Positions 54,727 through 62,651 of a stretch of DNA of 64,000 nt are shown one piece after another. The stretch's first letter is position 1, and each line of letters begins with the position of its first letter. The notes under the pieces are model-generated. The model made no database searches. It was given only the letters and a program-made list of their open reading frames with translations, and was not told the origin of the DNA. This DNA is from CAYQVO01 sp964421085 (GTDB taxonomy: Bacteria; Bdellovibrionota_C; UBA2361; CAYQVO01). The DNA lies in contig CAYQVO010000005.1 of the NCBI GenBank assembly GCA_964421085.1, positions 1 to 64,000 on the forward strand, written 5' to 3'. Both the position numbers and the translations under genes were made by a program.

Positions 54727-55753
54727 AAGCCGAAAATGGGCGGCAGGAGCGGGTGTTGCCGCTCTTTCGGTATGCCTTTCCCTTGCCCTCGCAGAGGGTG
54801 CATTTCGCGCGTTTTACACAGGTGATCAGGCTGGATGCAGAAGTGATGCTCCTTCAGTTCATCTTTATCCTGAAAACAGCAGCGGCAACCGGGATTTTCG
54901 CTATCAAAAGGAGAAACTGGAAGGTACGTTCAGGATAATCGTGGTTGGAGACTCTTTTGGTTTCGGATACGGCGGATGGTTCGACGATGCTTTTCCGAAA
55001 CGGCTGGAACGCATCCTTCGTTACAACAACGCCTCTCGCAACGTGGAGGTTCTGAACTTCAGTATTCCCAGTTATTCGACACGCGATGAGACGAGGGTGG
55101 TTAAGAAAGCGATTGACGAATATCATGCGGATCTTGTCATGCTCGAAATCACATTGAACGACGCCGAAATCATCCCCTTCGAGTTCAACACACCGGAGTT
55201 CAGAAGGCGGGTGCTGCCCGGGACGGCGAGAGGCGGTATTTACGACTATTGGAAAAGCCTTCAGTTCCTCGTCAACCGCGTTCAGAAATCGAGATCGCGC
55301 CGGGGATATGTCCGGTATTTCAACGCGCTGTTCACGAATCCCGATACACTTGGCGCATTTCAGGCGGGTATTGAGTCGATCGCGGCTCAGTGCAGCGCCG
55401 GGAAGGTTCCTGTCGCCGCAGTCGTCTTTCCTCTTTTTTCATTCCCGTTCAATGAGGATTATCCCTTTGCCGAAGTCCACGGCAGGATCGCCTTCATCCT
55501 CGATGATAACGGGATACCGTATCTGGATCTTCTGCCCGAGTTCGAAGGAATGAATCCTGAACGCCTCCAGGTCGAACCGGGAAAGGACCCCCATCCAAAT
55601 GCGATTGCCCACCGTGTCGCTGCCGAGTCTCTTTACAGGTGGCTCGTTAAAAAGCGTCTCATTCCCGCGGAGTTCATAGTGAGAAAAAAGGCCCGCGAAC
55701 GACTCGGACCCCGGACGATGAATGAACGGATCCGCTGGGAGGATGATTTGTGA
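54710..55753 (+). CDS. Membrane-anchored SGNH hydrolase-like protein
   Basis: The start is set at the GTG at 54710, which has GGAGG nine bases before it; the longer frame upstream lies inside the glycosyltransferase gene. The product is about 347 residues with an anchor or signal at residues 8-30 (AGAGVAALSVCLSLALAEG). Catalytic blocks are IIVVGDSFGFGYG (Ser), FSIPSYSTRDE, LEITLNDAEI (Asn) and KDPHPNAIAHRVAAE (Asp/His). It is likely to add or remove acyl groups on the glycan handled by this operon, as seen for SGNH domains in O-antigen acetylation. The stop overlaps the start of the Wzm gene. Confidence 0.8.
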   Translation: MQEKSRSRKWAAGAGVAALSVCLSLALAEGAFRAFYTGDQAGCRSDAPSVHLYPENSSGNRDFRYQKEKLEGTFRIIVVGDSFGFGYGGWFDDAFPKRLERILRYNNASRNVEVLNFSIPSYSTRDETRVVKKAIDEYHADLVMLEITLNDAEIIPFEFNTPEFRRRVLPGTARGGIYDYWKSLQFLVNRVQKSRSRRGYVRYFNALFTNPDTLGAFQAGIESIAAQCSAGKVPVAAVVFPLFSFPFNEDYPFAEVHGRIAFILDDNGIPYLDLLPEFEGMNPERLQVEPGKDPHPNAIAHRVAAESLYRWLVKKRLIPAEFIVRKKARERLGPRTMNERIRWEDDL

Positions 55754-56535
55754 TGAGCGGCAGACTTCGCGAATTGTGGGAATACAGGGAACTCTTCGGC
55801 TTTTTTTTCCGGCGGGATGTGATCGTGCGTTATCGCCAGACGGTAGTCGGTATCGGATGGGTGCTTCTTCGTCCGACGCTCACCATGCTGATATTCACGG
55901 CTGTTTTCGGCCGTCTCGCGGGGCTCTCGTCTCACGGCATTCCGTATTCTCTTTTCGTGCTTTGCGGTATTGTGCCATGGCAGCTCTTCGCTTCAATAAT
56001 TACCAGCTGCAGCCATGCTCTCGTGGCGAATTCAAATCTTGTCCTGCATGTGTACTTCCCCCGGATACTGATTCCGTTGAACACCTCGGCCGTTAATGTA
56101 GTGGATTTCGTAATTTCTCTCGGTCTTCTCGCTCTTCTTATGTCGGTGTATTCGCAGCCGCCGTCGCTGCGGATCCTGTTTCTGCCCCTGATTGCGGCTC
56201 ATACATTCACGCTGGCTTTCGCATGCGGTCTCTGGCTTTGCGCGTTGACAGCCAGGTTCCGTGATTTTCGCTTTATCGTTCCTTTTTTCATGCAGGTAGG
56301 ACTTCTGATCTCTCCTGTTGCGTACGGAACGGAAATTGTTCCCGATAAATGGCGGCTCTTGTTTTCGCTGAACCCCGTGGTCGGCGTCATTGATGCCTTC
56401 AGGTGGGCGGTCTTTCCCGGAGTCTCCGGAAACCCTGTGTCATATTTCTGTTCTATTCTGGGTACTGCCATCATTCTCGCGACAGGTGTGCGTTATTTTG
56501 TGAGGTTTGAACGGGAGCTTGCAGACATTGTTTGA
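55753..56535 (+). CDS. wzm: ABC-2 polysaccharide export permease (Wzm-like), second system
   Basis: The product is 260 residues from the ATG at 55753, overlapping the previous TGA; a GTG at 55750 is also in frame. The N-terminal FFRRDVIVRYRQTVVGIGWV motif is typical of Wzm/TagG permeases, and six membrane segments follow. It should export a lipid-linked glycan together with the Wzt 16 bases downstream. It is distinct in sequence from the permease at 7147-7947, so the organism has two separate ABC-dependent glycan routes in this window. Confidence 0.92.
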   Translation: MSGRLRELWEYRELFGFFFRRDVIVRYRQTVVGIGWVLLRPTLTMLIFTAVFGRLAGLSSHGIPYSLFVLCGIVPWQLFASIITSCSHALVANSNLVLHVYFPRILIPLNTSAVNVVDFVISLGLLALLMSVYSQPPSLRILFLPLIAAHTFTLAFACGLWLCALTARFRDFRFIVPFFMQVGLLISPVAYGTEIVPDKWRLLFSLNPVVGVIDAFRWAVFPGVSGNPVSYFCSILGTAIILATGVRYFVRFERELADIV

Positions 56536-56551
56536 TGGATACTTTTGAAGA

Positions 56552-57811
56552 ATGATTATTGAGGTTGAAAATCTCTCGAAGAAGTACGTCATTCCGCGTT
56601 CCGGCCGGCGAACCTATTCTCTGTTCCGTGAGGAATTTGCGAGGTGGATCCGGCGATCCTGCGGATGGATCGTTCGTCCTTTTGCAGGATGGAAGCAGGA
56701 GTCTTCTTATCAGGAGTTCTGGGCGTTGAAAAACGTCACGTTTTCCGTAGAAAGGGGGGAGGTTGTCGGCATTATAGGAAGAAACGGCGCCGGGAAGTCG
56801 ACTCTTCTCAAGATATTGAGCCGTATCACATACCCCACGCAGGGTGCATGTGTCGTGAGAGGCCGGGCCGGAAGCCTTCTTCAAATAGGGACCGGCTTCC
56901 ACCCTGAATTGACGGGCATGGAAAATATTTTTCTCAACGGAGCAATACTTGGAATGCGCAGGAGAGAGGTCCGCGCGAAACTGGATGAGATAATAGACTT
57001 CTCCGGTGTCGAGCAGTTCCTCGAAATGCCGATAAAGAAGTATTCGACAGGCATGCACCAAAGGCTCGCATTCGCCGTTGCTGCCCACTTCGAGCCCGAG
57101 ATCCTGCTGCTTGATGAAACTCTCGCTGTCGGAGACGTGGAATTCCAGAAGAAATGCCGCGAGAAGATGCAGGAAATCTCTTCTCAGGAAGGAAAGACTA
57201 TTATCGTTGTCAGCCATCAGCTTCCGCTTCTTCAGAGCGTTTGCGGGCGTTGTCTCCTTCTTGAAAACGGCAGCATTGTCGCTGACGGCGCTCCTGAAGA
57301 GATTGTCCGCGAATATTTGAGCCGTAACGTGTCAATGAGTATGCCGCTTCTTGATCGAACAGACAGGAAGGGAGACGGTTCTGTGATTTTTTCAGCTTTC
57401 ACAGTGGAAAGGGAAAACGCGATTGTCGGGGGTGTCCGCACGGGAGAAGATAGTGTTTTGAGGTTCCGGTTCATAAACAGGACCTCCGGACCTCTCAGGA
57501 ATCTGAAGTTTGTTGTGCAGATTCTGAGCCGAAGTGGACAGTCTATCGCCGTTCTGAGCAATGAACTGACAGGGAACCGAGTCGAAAGTTTCGAGGGGGG
57601 AGAGGGGGAATTCAGAATCCTTCTGCCGCGGTTTCCGCTTGCTCCGGATGCATATACCATTGATCTTCAGGCGTTCCAGAACGGGATCCTTGCCGATCAG
57701 CTTCGAAATGCGGGGTCTCTTGTCGTCACTCCGGGTGAGTACTATCACGCAGGTGTCCTGCCGCAGCCCGGACGGGCGATGGTGATGATCGATCACAGAT
57801 TTGAGATGTAG
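56552..57811 (+). CDS. wzt: ABC transporter ATPase with substrate-recognition domain (Wzt)
   Basis: The product is 419 residues. The ATPase core has Walker A GRNGAGKST near residues 74-82, signature YSTGMHQRLAFAV, Walker B ILLLDETLAVGD and H-loop VVSHQ. Residues 275-419 form the Wzt C-terminal beta-sandwich (VLRFRFINRTSGPLRNLKF, FPLAPDAYTIDLQAFQNG), which in Wzt of the O8/O9a type binds the terminal modification of the glycan before export. This implies that the polymer of this operon carries a defined non-reducing-end cap. The ATPase at 7944-8726 lacks this domain. Confidence 0.92.
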   Translation: MIIEVENLSKKYVIPRSGRRTYSLFREEFARWIRRSCGWIVRPFAGWKQESSYQEFWALKNVTFSVERGEVVGIIGRNGAGKSTLLKILSRITYPTQGACVVRGRAGSLLQIGTGFHPELTGMENIFLNGAILGMRRREVRAKLDEIIDFSGVEQFLEMPIKKYSTGMHQRLAFAVAAHFEPEILLLDETLAVGDVEFQKKCREKMQEISSQEGKTIIVVSHQLPLLQSVCGRCLLLENGSIVADGAPEEIVREYLSRNVSMSMPLLDRTDRKGDGSVIFSAFTVERENAIVGGVRTGEDSVLRFRFINRTSGPLRNLKFVVQILSRSGQSIAVLSNELTGNRVESFEGGEGEFRILLPRFPLAPDAYTIDLQAFQNGILADQLRNAGSLVVTPGEYYHAGVLPQPGRAMVMIDHRFEM

Positions 57812-57840
57812 TTCACAGCGCGAAAAAGTGGAGGAAGAGC

Positions 57841-58764
57841 ATGCAGCACCTTATTTCCTGGAATGACTGGAGCGACGATAAGATTCAGGATCTTCTTGAT
57901 TTCGCAGTTTTCATGAAGACCCACCGTTACTGTTACAATGGAGCGATGCAGGGGCGCTCCATCGCCACCCTGTTCCAGAAAACCTCGACAAGAACACGGG
58001 TGTCCTTCGAAGCTGCAATGACTGAAATGAGCGGGCACGCCATTTATATAGACTGGCGGTCGTCCAACTTCGAACTGACCGAATATGAATTTGAAAGCCG
58101 TTATCTTTCGAGAAATGTGGCGCTGATCGTCGCAAGACTGAAAAAGCACGAAGACCTTCTCCGCATCCTGAACGGTGCATCGGTTCCTGTCGTCAACGGG
58201 TGCTGCAACCTGTACCATCCGTGTCAATCGCTTGCGGATCTTCTCACTATCAGGATGGACAGAGGCAGTCTCGATGGAGCGGTGCTCTGTTATGTCGGAG
58301 TTCACAATAATGTCGCGAACTCTCTGGTGGAGATATGCGCCGCCTGCAATGTTCACCTCGTCCTCGTCACGCCCATCGCAGATGAAGAGACTGTCAGCAG
58401 GGCGGCAGTTGAACGTGCGACCGCGAAGGGAATCCTTTCATGGGAGACGGACCTTGCGACCGCCATCCGCAACAGCGACTACGTCTACACTGATACCTGG
58501 GTGGATATGGAGTTCTTTGACGATCCTGCGTACGCTGCCCGGAAAAAAGCCCGCATCGAGAAGATGATGCCATATCAGCTTACGAGGGCGATCTTCAAAG
58601 ATACAAAAGCGAAAGTGATGCACGATATGCCGATACATGCGGGATATGAGATCGAGTATGATCTGGTCACAAGCGATCGCTCCATTATTTTCGAACAGGC
58701 GGAGAACAGGCTTGACGCACAGAAGGCTGTAATAGTGCAGCTTCTGGACAGGGTGGATGTGTAG
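57841..58764 (+). CDS. Ornithine-carbamoyltransferase homologue with altered substrate motifs
   Basis: The product is 307 residues, the size of OTCase/ATCase catalytic chains. The carbamoyl-phosphate motifs are intact: STRTRVSFE at residues 49-57 and HPCQSLADLLT near 126. The motifs that set the second substrate are changed. The OTCase HCLP is HDMP (near 261), so the conserved Cys is Asp, and the DxxxSMG loop reads DTWVDME (near 218), lacking SMG. It therefore probably carbamoylates something other than plain ornithine, or represents a divergent OTCase lineage. GGAGG lies at normal distance before the ATG. It is the last gene of the glycan operon (29 bases after wzt), so carbamoylation of a sugar-linked amine is an attractive but unproven idea. 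Confidence 0.8.
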   Translation: MQHLISWNDWSDDKIQDLLDFAVFMKTHRYCYNGAMQGRSIATLFQKTSTRTRVSFEAAMTEMSGHAIYIDWRSSNFELTEYEFESRYLSRNVALIVARLKKHEDLLRILNGASVPVVNGCCNLYHPCQSLADLLTIRMDRGSLDGAVLCYVGVHNNVANSLVEICAACNVHLVLVTPIADEETVSRAAVERATAKGILSWETDLATAIRNSDYVYTDTWVDMEFFDDPAYAARKKARIEKMMPYQLTRAIFKDTKAKVMHDMPIHAGYEIEYDLVTSDRSIIFEQAENRLDAQKAVIVQLLDRVDV

Positions 58765-58778
58765 GATCCGACACGGGT

Positions 58779-58797
58779 TTGGCGGTTTTTCCGCCAA
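58779..58797. terminator. Hairpin between convergent genes, possible bidirectional terminator
   Basis: TTGGCGG and CCGCCAA form a perfect 7-base-pair stem around five Ts. It lies 14 bases after the carbamoyltransferase stop and just beyond the stop of the regulator on the other strand. A trailing T run is lacking, so termination efficiency is uncertain. Confidence 0.5.
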
Positions 58798-58801
58798 TTC
58801 G

Positions 58802-60343
58802 TCATTGAGAGGGCGCCCGCCCCTTCATCACATACCTCTTCACCGTCCTTCGATCCAGTCCCAGCCTGCGGCCCGTTTCTTCGTAATTCATGCACGAGGA
58901 GTATACCATCTCGCAGTAGCGTGCGGTCAGTTCCTCTGCTGTCAGTTCGCCTTTCCGCATCAGGGCTGCAATCCCCCCGGCGTCATCCGCCGCCCTCCTT
59001 CCTTCGCCCTGGGGAGAATATGAACCATGTATGACGATATTCCGTATGCAGCGATCAAGCTCGCGCACATTTCCCGGCCATGAATAGGAGGCAGGAAGAT
59101 TTTTTCGAATCCACGTCACGCACTGATTCCTCAGCTCGTCGTCTGCCTGCCCCCGGAGCCATCTTTTGAGAAGGTACGTGACTAGAATGGGTAATTCATC
59201 GGCCCGGTTCCGGAGCCTCTCCTCGAGCGATGGTGCTTCAACAGAATCGGCGCACAGCCTGTAGTACAGATCCTCCCGGAAGCGTCCCTTCGCCATTTCG
59301 ACGTCGAGATTCCGGTTCGTAGCAGCGATAATTTTTCCGCGAAAAGCGATGCTCTTGCCGTCTCCAAGACGCTCGAACCTCCTCGATTCGAGAACTCTCA
59401 GAAGCTTCACCTGTATCGACGGATCTATGTCGCCAATCTCGTCGAGAAATACGGTGCCCCACGGTCCGCACTGTTCGAGCCATCCAACCCTGTCGTTGAG
59501 TGCTCCCGTAAAGGCGCCCTTCCTGTGCCCGAAAAGTTCGGACTCGATGAGTGACGGCGAGAATGCCGAAAGATTGAGAGGATAGAACGACCTCATGAAG
59601 TCGTCCTTGAAGCGGCGGGTCTGAATATCGAACGGAATATACCGTGAGAAACTGATTGCCCGGGCGACGAGCTCTTTGCCTGTCCCTGACGGACCCGATA
59701 TCAATGTCGTGATGTCTCCCATAAAGTCATAAAGAAGGGAGCTGTGTTCGAGCATGTCGCGTGTGAATATCGACTCCCACACGCGGGCCCGAAGCTTTGC
59801 GGCCGGAGCTGATTGTCCAACTATGAAATAAAAGATGGTGCTGAAAGCTCTTGCGACCTGGAATGCGAGCGAGAAAAGGTGCGCGTGTGTGAATGGCGAA
59901 ACAAGTGTGAGCACCCCGAGCGAACAGTAATCGTCGACATCTTTCCTGAAGCCTTCGAAGAAGGGCAGCGAATAAAGTTCCTTCCCGCCGTCCATCCTTT
60001 CCTGAATTGCCTCTGTACAGGCGGGGAGATAGCGGTGATATACGAAGAAAAATACCATTGATCGGCAGAGTGCGCTTTCGCGATCGTCCAGTCCGGCGCG
60101 GTTTGTCTGCAGACGTCTCCCGACGGACTCGAGCAGCCGTTTGATGTGATCAAGGATGCGATTGGTGTTTCGAAGGGCTTCGACAGCCAGCGGATCAAGA
60201 TTCCAGTCCGTTGGTTCGGGCCTGTACTCACTGCCAAGCGCTTTCTTTTCGAGGTCTATCCGCTCAGGCAGAAACGGGTTAATCCTTATCAGTTCCTCGA
60301 TACGCTCCGCAAAGGCCCGCTCTCCATCACTCAAAATAGTCAT
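58802..60343 (-). CDS. Sigma-54-dependent transcriptional activator (bEBP)
   Basis: The product is 513 residues from the ATG at 60343. Residues 1-200 form a helical N-terminal domain I do not recognise; it is not a standard receiver, GAF or PAS. The AAA+ domain has Walker A GPSGTGKELVARAI (near 216), the sigma-54 contact loop GAFTGAL (near 277), and Walker B VFLDEIGDID. The C-terminal Fis-type helix-turn-helix is EETGRRLGLDRRTVKRYV. It should remodel RNA polymerase-sigma-54 at a -24/-12 promoter. One such promoter faces the divergent gene about 110 bases away, making it the obvious target. The upstream frame could add up to 51 residues, but it overlaps the regulatory region. An alternative ATG is at 60361. 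Confidence 0.9.
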   Translation of the reverse strand: MTILSDGERAFAERIEELIRINPFLPERIDLEKKALGSEYRPEPTDWNLDPLAVEALRNTNRILDHIKRLLESVGRRLQTNRAGLDDRESALCRSMVFFFVYHRYLPACTEAIQERMDGGKELYSLPFFEGFRKDVDDYCSLGVLTLVSPFTHAHLFSLAFQVARAFSTIFYFIVGQSAPAAKLRARVWESIFTRDMLEHSSLLYDFMGDITTLISGPSGTGKELVARAISFSRYIPFDIQTRRFKDDFMRSFYPLNLSAFSPSLIESELFGHRKGAFTGALNDRVGWLEQCGPWGTVFLDEIGDIDPSIQVKLLRVLESRRFERLGDGKSIAFRGKIIAATNRNLDVEMAKGRFREDLYYRLCADSVEAPSLEERLRNRADELPILVTYLLKRWLRGQADDELRNQCVTWIRKNLPASYSWPGNVRELDRCIRNIVIHGSYSPQGEGRRAADDAGGIAALMRKGELTAEELTARYCEMVYSSCMNYEETGRRLGLDRRTVKRYVMKGRAPSQ

Positions 60344-60357
60344 ACATTTAATGTATG
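60341..60357. promoter_or_regulatory. Palindrome over the activator start codon
   Basis: CATACATT-T-AATGTATG is an 8-base-pair inverted repeat with a one-base spacer, and it includes the start codon of the activator gene at 60341-60343. This position suits an operator for autoregulation, or a site for the activator itself. No binding protein is identified. Confidence 0.45.
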
Positions 60358-60385
60358 GCATGCATACAGCATTGGTATATATATA

Positions 60386-60431
60386 TATTTCCACATCGTG
60401 TCTGAGACCATGTAATCCCACGTATTTCCAC
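60386..60431 (+). promoter_or_regulatory. Two direct TATTTCCAC repeats, possible upstream activator sites
   Basis: TATTTCCAC occurs at 60386-60394 and again at 60423-60431, 37 bases apart (about 3.5 helical turns). They lie 23-68 bases upstream of the -24 element. Activator sites are usually somewhat farther upstream, so the second copy may act differently. The sites are preceded by an alternating AT tract. Confidence 0.4.
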
Positions 60432-60453
60432 GGGATTTTGCGGCCCGCGTTGC

Positions 60454-60467
60454 GGCACGGCAGTTGC
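60454..60467 (+). promoter_or_regulatory. Sigma-54 (-24/-12) promoter
   Basis: The sequence CGGCACGGCAGTTGCG at 60453-60468 keeps GG at -24 and GC at -12 exactly ten bases apart and matches the TGGCACG-N4-TTGC consensus except for the first T. Transcription would start near 60479, about 60 bases before the ATG at 60539. This rules out the upstream ATG at 60464 as the protein start. The adjacent divergent gene encodes a GAFTGA activator, which supports the assignment. Confidence 0.8.
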
Positions 60468-60538
60468 GAATGAGAAGACATGGGCAGCTCGTTCACATGG
60501 GGTGGGAGCGCCCGAAGAAATCAGCAGTGGAGGAAGAA

Positions 60539-62593
60539 ATGAAAATCCTGCCCGTTTCAATGAACCGGAACTTCACGCTCAAAGGGTTCAAAAAAGTCCT
60601 TGTGGCGTCGTTTTTTACACTTGGGCTTTACCTGGCCCCCTGTGACGCGGAGGCCGCAGGGATTCTGACAGTCAACGGATCGCCGGGCGCCCCAATCCAG
60701 ATAAAGGACCATCACCTGAATCTTGTGATCGACAACGGGTTTGCGCAGGTGGAGGCTGTGCAGACATTCTTCAATCCAAACGGACAGGATCTCGAAGCAG
60801 TGTACTCGTTTCCAGTTCCTGAGAGTGCGTCGCTCTCTGAGTTCACAATCTATGCGGGTGAAAAAGAGATCAATGGAGAGGTTGTCGAGCGCAACAAGGC
60901 AAACGAGGTATATGAAAATGAACGGCAGCAGGGTAACGATGCCGGCGTGGCAGACAAAAACAACTATCAGAACTTCGAGTTCAAGGTGGCGAAGATCCCT
61001 GCAAACGCGCAGACGAGAATCCGCTTTCTTTACTATCAGCCGTTGAAGCTCGACACTGGTGTGGGCCGCTTTGTCTATCCGCTCGAAGAGGGCGGCACTG
61101 ACGAGGTGGCTAAGTCTTTCTGGACGGTGAATTCGAGGGTGGAGAACAGCTTCTCCGCAGATGTCCGGCTTCGCATCGCATACCCTGTCGACGAAGTCAG
61201 ACTTCCCGGCTTCGAGCAGGCCGCAAAGATAGACAGACTCGGCGAGGGCGAGTATCACATTACGCTCGATACCACCGGCGTATCTCTGAACAGAGATCTC
61301 GTCGTCTATTACCGCCTTGCTCAGAACCTTCCCGGAAGGCTCGAGCTTCTGCCCTGCAGGCCCGACAAAGACAAGCCCGGCACATTCATGGCGGTCCTCA
61401 CTCCAGGCATCGATCTCAAGCCTGTAGCCCAGGGCGCTGATTACACATTCGTGCTCGATCGCTCGGGCAGCATGATGGACAAGATAGCAACGCTTGCTGA
61501 CGGAGTTGAGCGCGCGATAGGCGAGCTGAGGCCTCAGGACCGTTTCAGGATCGTGGAATTCAACCACGAGGCGCGCATGTTCACACCAGGCTGGATTGCC
61601 GCAACACCTGAATCAGTCCGCGAGTGGAGCGGGAAGCTCGCCTCCCTTACGGCTGATGGAAGCACCAACCTGTACGACGCAATGAGCATGGGAATGAAAG
61701 ACCTGAACCCGGATCGTGTGAGCAGCGTCATACTGGTGACGGATGGCGTGACCAATACAGGCGTTCTCGGCCCTCAGGAGTTTGCAAAACTCATGAAGAG
61801 TGTCGATGTGCGCGTATTCGGTTTTCTCATGGGCAACTCCTCCAACTGGCCTCTCATGAGGATTATTTCCGAGGAAAGCGGGGGCTTTTATTCATCGGTG
61901 TCGAATTCGGACGACATCATGGGCCGGCTGCTTCTTGCGAAAAGCAAGATAACATCGGAAGCCCTTCACGATGCAAAGCTCACCGTGAGCGGGGTAAAAG
62001 TCTTCGATGGCACTGATAAAAAAATCGGGAAGATTTACCGCGGACAGCAGCTTGTTCTCTTCGGCCGGTACGAGAAATCAGGCTCTGCAACGGTATCGTT
62101 GAAGGCGAAACTCAGCGGGGAAGATAAGATCTACACAACGACCTTCGACTTCCCGGAAACTGCCGCCGCATATCCTGAAATCGAAAGACTTTGGGCTATG
62201 AACCGGATAGAGCAGATTGAGCATGCGCAGAAACTTGGGCTTGCCGAAGATGAGGCTTCAGAGAGCATAAAAAGTCTCGGTCTTGCATATCAGCTTGTCA
62301 CCGACGAAACTTCGATGCTTGTGCTCTCGGACGAAAGCTTTCAGAAGTATGGCATCTCCAGAGACAACAAGCAGCGCATTTCAGTCGAGCACCAGGCACA
62401 GTCCGCAAGATTGAGTGCACCCGTTCAGAGCGTAAGAGTGGATTCGGCCGCTCCCATGTTCACTTCCAGCGCGGGCCATATCCTTGACGGTGTCGGCGGA
62501 AGCGGCGGGGGAGCGATTGATCCTGTCACTGCAATTCTGCTCCTCTTCGGCGCAGGAACGACAGCGATAAGAATAAGGAGGAATAAGCATTAA
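60539..62593 (+). CDS. Surface VIT / von Willebrand A protein with GlyGly-type C-terminal sorting signal
   Basis: The product is 684 residues. The ATG at 60539 is chosen because GGAGG precedes it and because it lies downstream of the sigma-54 start site. A signal peptide (KKVLVASFFTLGLYLAP, cleavage near AEA) leads into a VIT domain (about 41-190; FAQVEAVQTFFNPN, NEVYENERQQGNDAG). A vWA domain (about 300-475) follows with a complete metal-ion adhesion site: DRSGSM (306), GSTNLYD (373), VTDGVTN (400). The C-terminus is GGSGGGAIDPVT, a hydrophobic helix and the basic end RIRRNKH, the three-part pattern of GlyGly-CTERM proteins that rhombosortases cleave. The next gene encodes such a protease. 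The protein probably acts as an adhesin or scaffold on the cell surface or after release. Confidence 0.9.
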   Translation: MKILPVSMNRNFTLKGFKKVLVASFFTLGLYLAPCDAEAAGILTVNGSPGAPIQIKDHHLNLVIDNGFAQVEAVQTFFNPNGQDLEAVYSFPVPESASLSEFTIYAGEKEINGEVVERNKANEVYENERQQGNDAGVADKNNYQNFEFKVAKIPANAQTRIRFLYYQPLKLDTGVGRFVYPLEEGGTDEVAKSFWTVNSRVENSFSADVRLRIAYPVDEVRLPGFEQAAKIDRLGEGEYHITLDTTGVSLNRDLVVYYRLAQNLPGRLELLPCRPDKDKPGTFMAVLTPGIDLKPVAQGADYTFVLDRSGSMMDKIATLADGVERAIGELRPQDRFRIVEFNHEARMFTPGWIAATPESVREWSGKLASLTADGSTNLYDAMSMGMKDLNPDRVSSVILVTDGVTNTGVLGPQEFAKLMKSVDVRVFGFLMGNSSNWPLMRIISEESGGFYSSVSNSDDIMGRLLLAKSKITSEALHDAKLTVSGVKVFDGTDKKIGKIYRGQQLVLFGRYEKSGSATVSLKAKLSGEDKIYTTTFDFPETAAAYPEIERLWAMNRIEQIEHAQKLGLAEDEASESIKSLGLAYQLVTDETSMLVLSDESFQKYGISRDNKQRISVEHQAQSARLSAPVQSVRVDSAAPMFTSSAGHILDGVGGSGGGAIDPVTAILLLFGAGTTAIRIRRNKH

Positions 62594-62606
62594 GAAACCG
62601 GATGTC

Positions 62607-62628
62607 CGCCCGCCCGAAAGGGCGGGCG
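62607..62628 (+). other. GC-rich hairpin with a GAAA loop between target and protease genes
   Basis: CGCCCGCCC (62607-62615) and GGGCGGGCG (62620-62628) form a perfect 9-base-pair stem around a GNRA-type GAAA tetraloop. No T run follows, so it is not a standard terminator. In a shared transcript it could stabilise the upstream message or lower expression of the protease relative to its substrate. Confidence 0.7.
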
Positions 62629-62651
62629 TATATTCTCAAAGAGGTGATGAT

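Noticed and set aside
60464..60538. Upstream in-frame ATG at 60464 as the start of the VIT/vWA protein
   Set aside because: It lies before the predicted sigma-54 transcription start near 60479, has no ribosome site and would place a non-signal stretch in front of a normal signal peptide; the ATG at 60539 with GGAGG is better.
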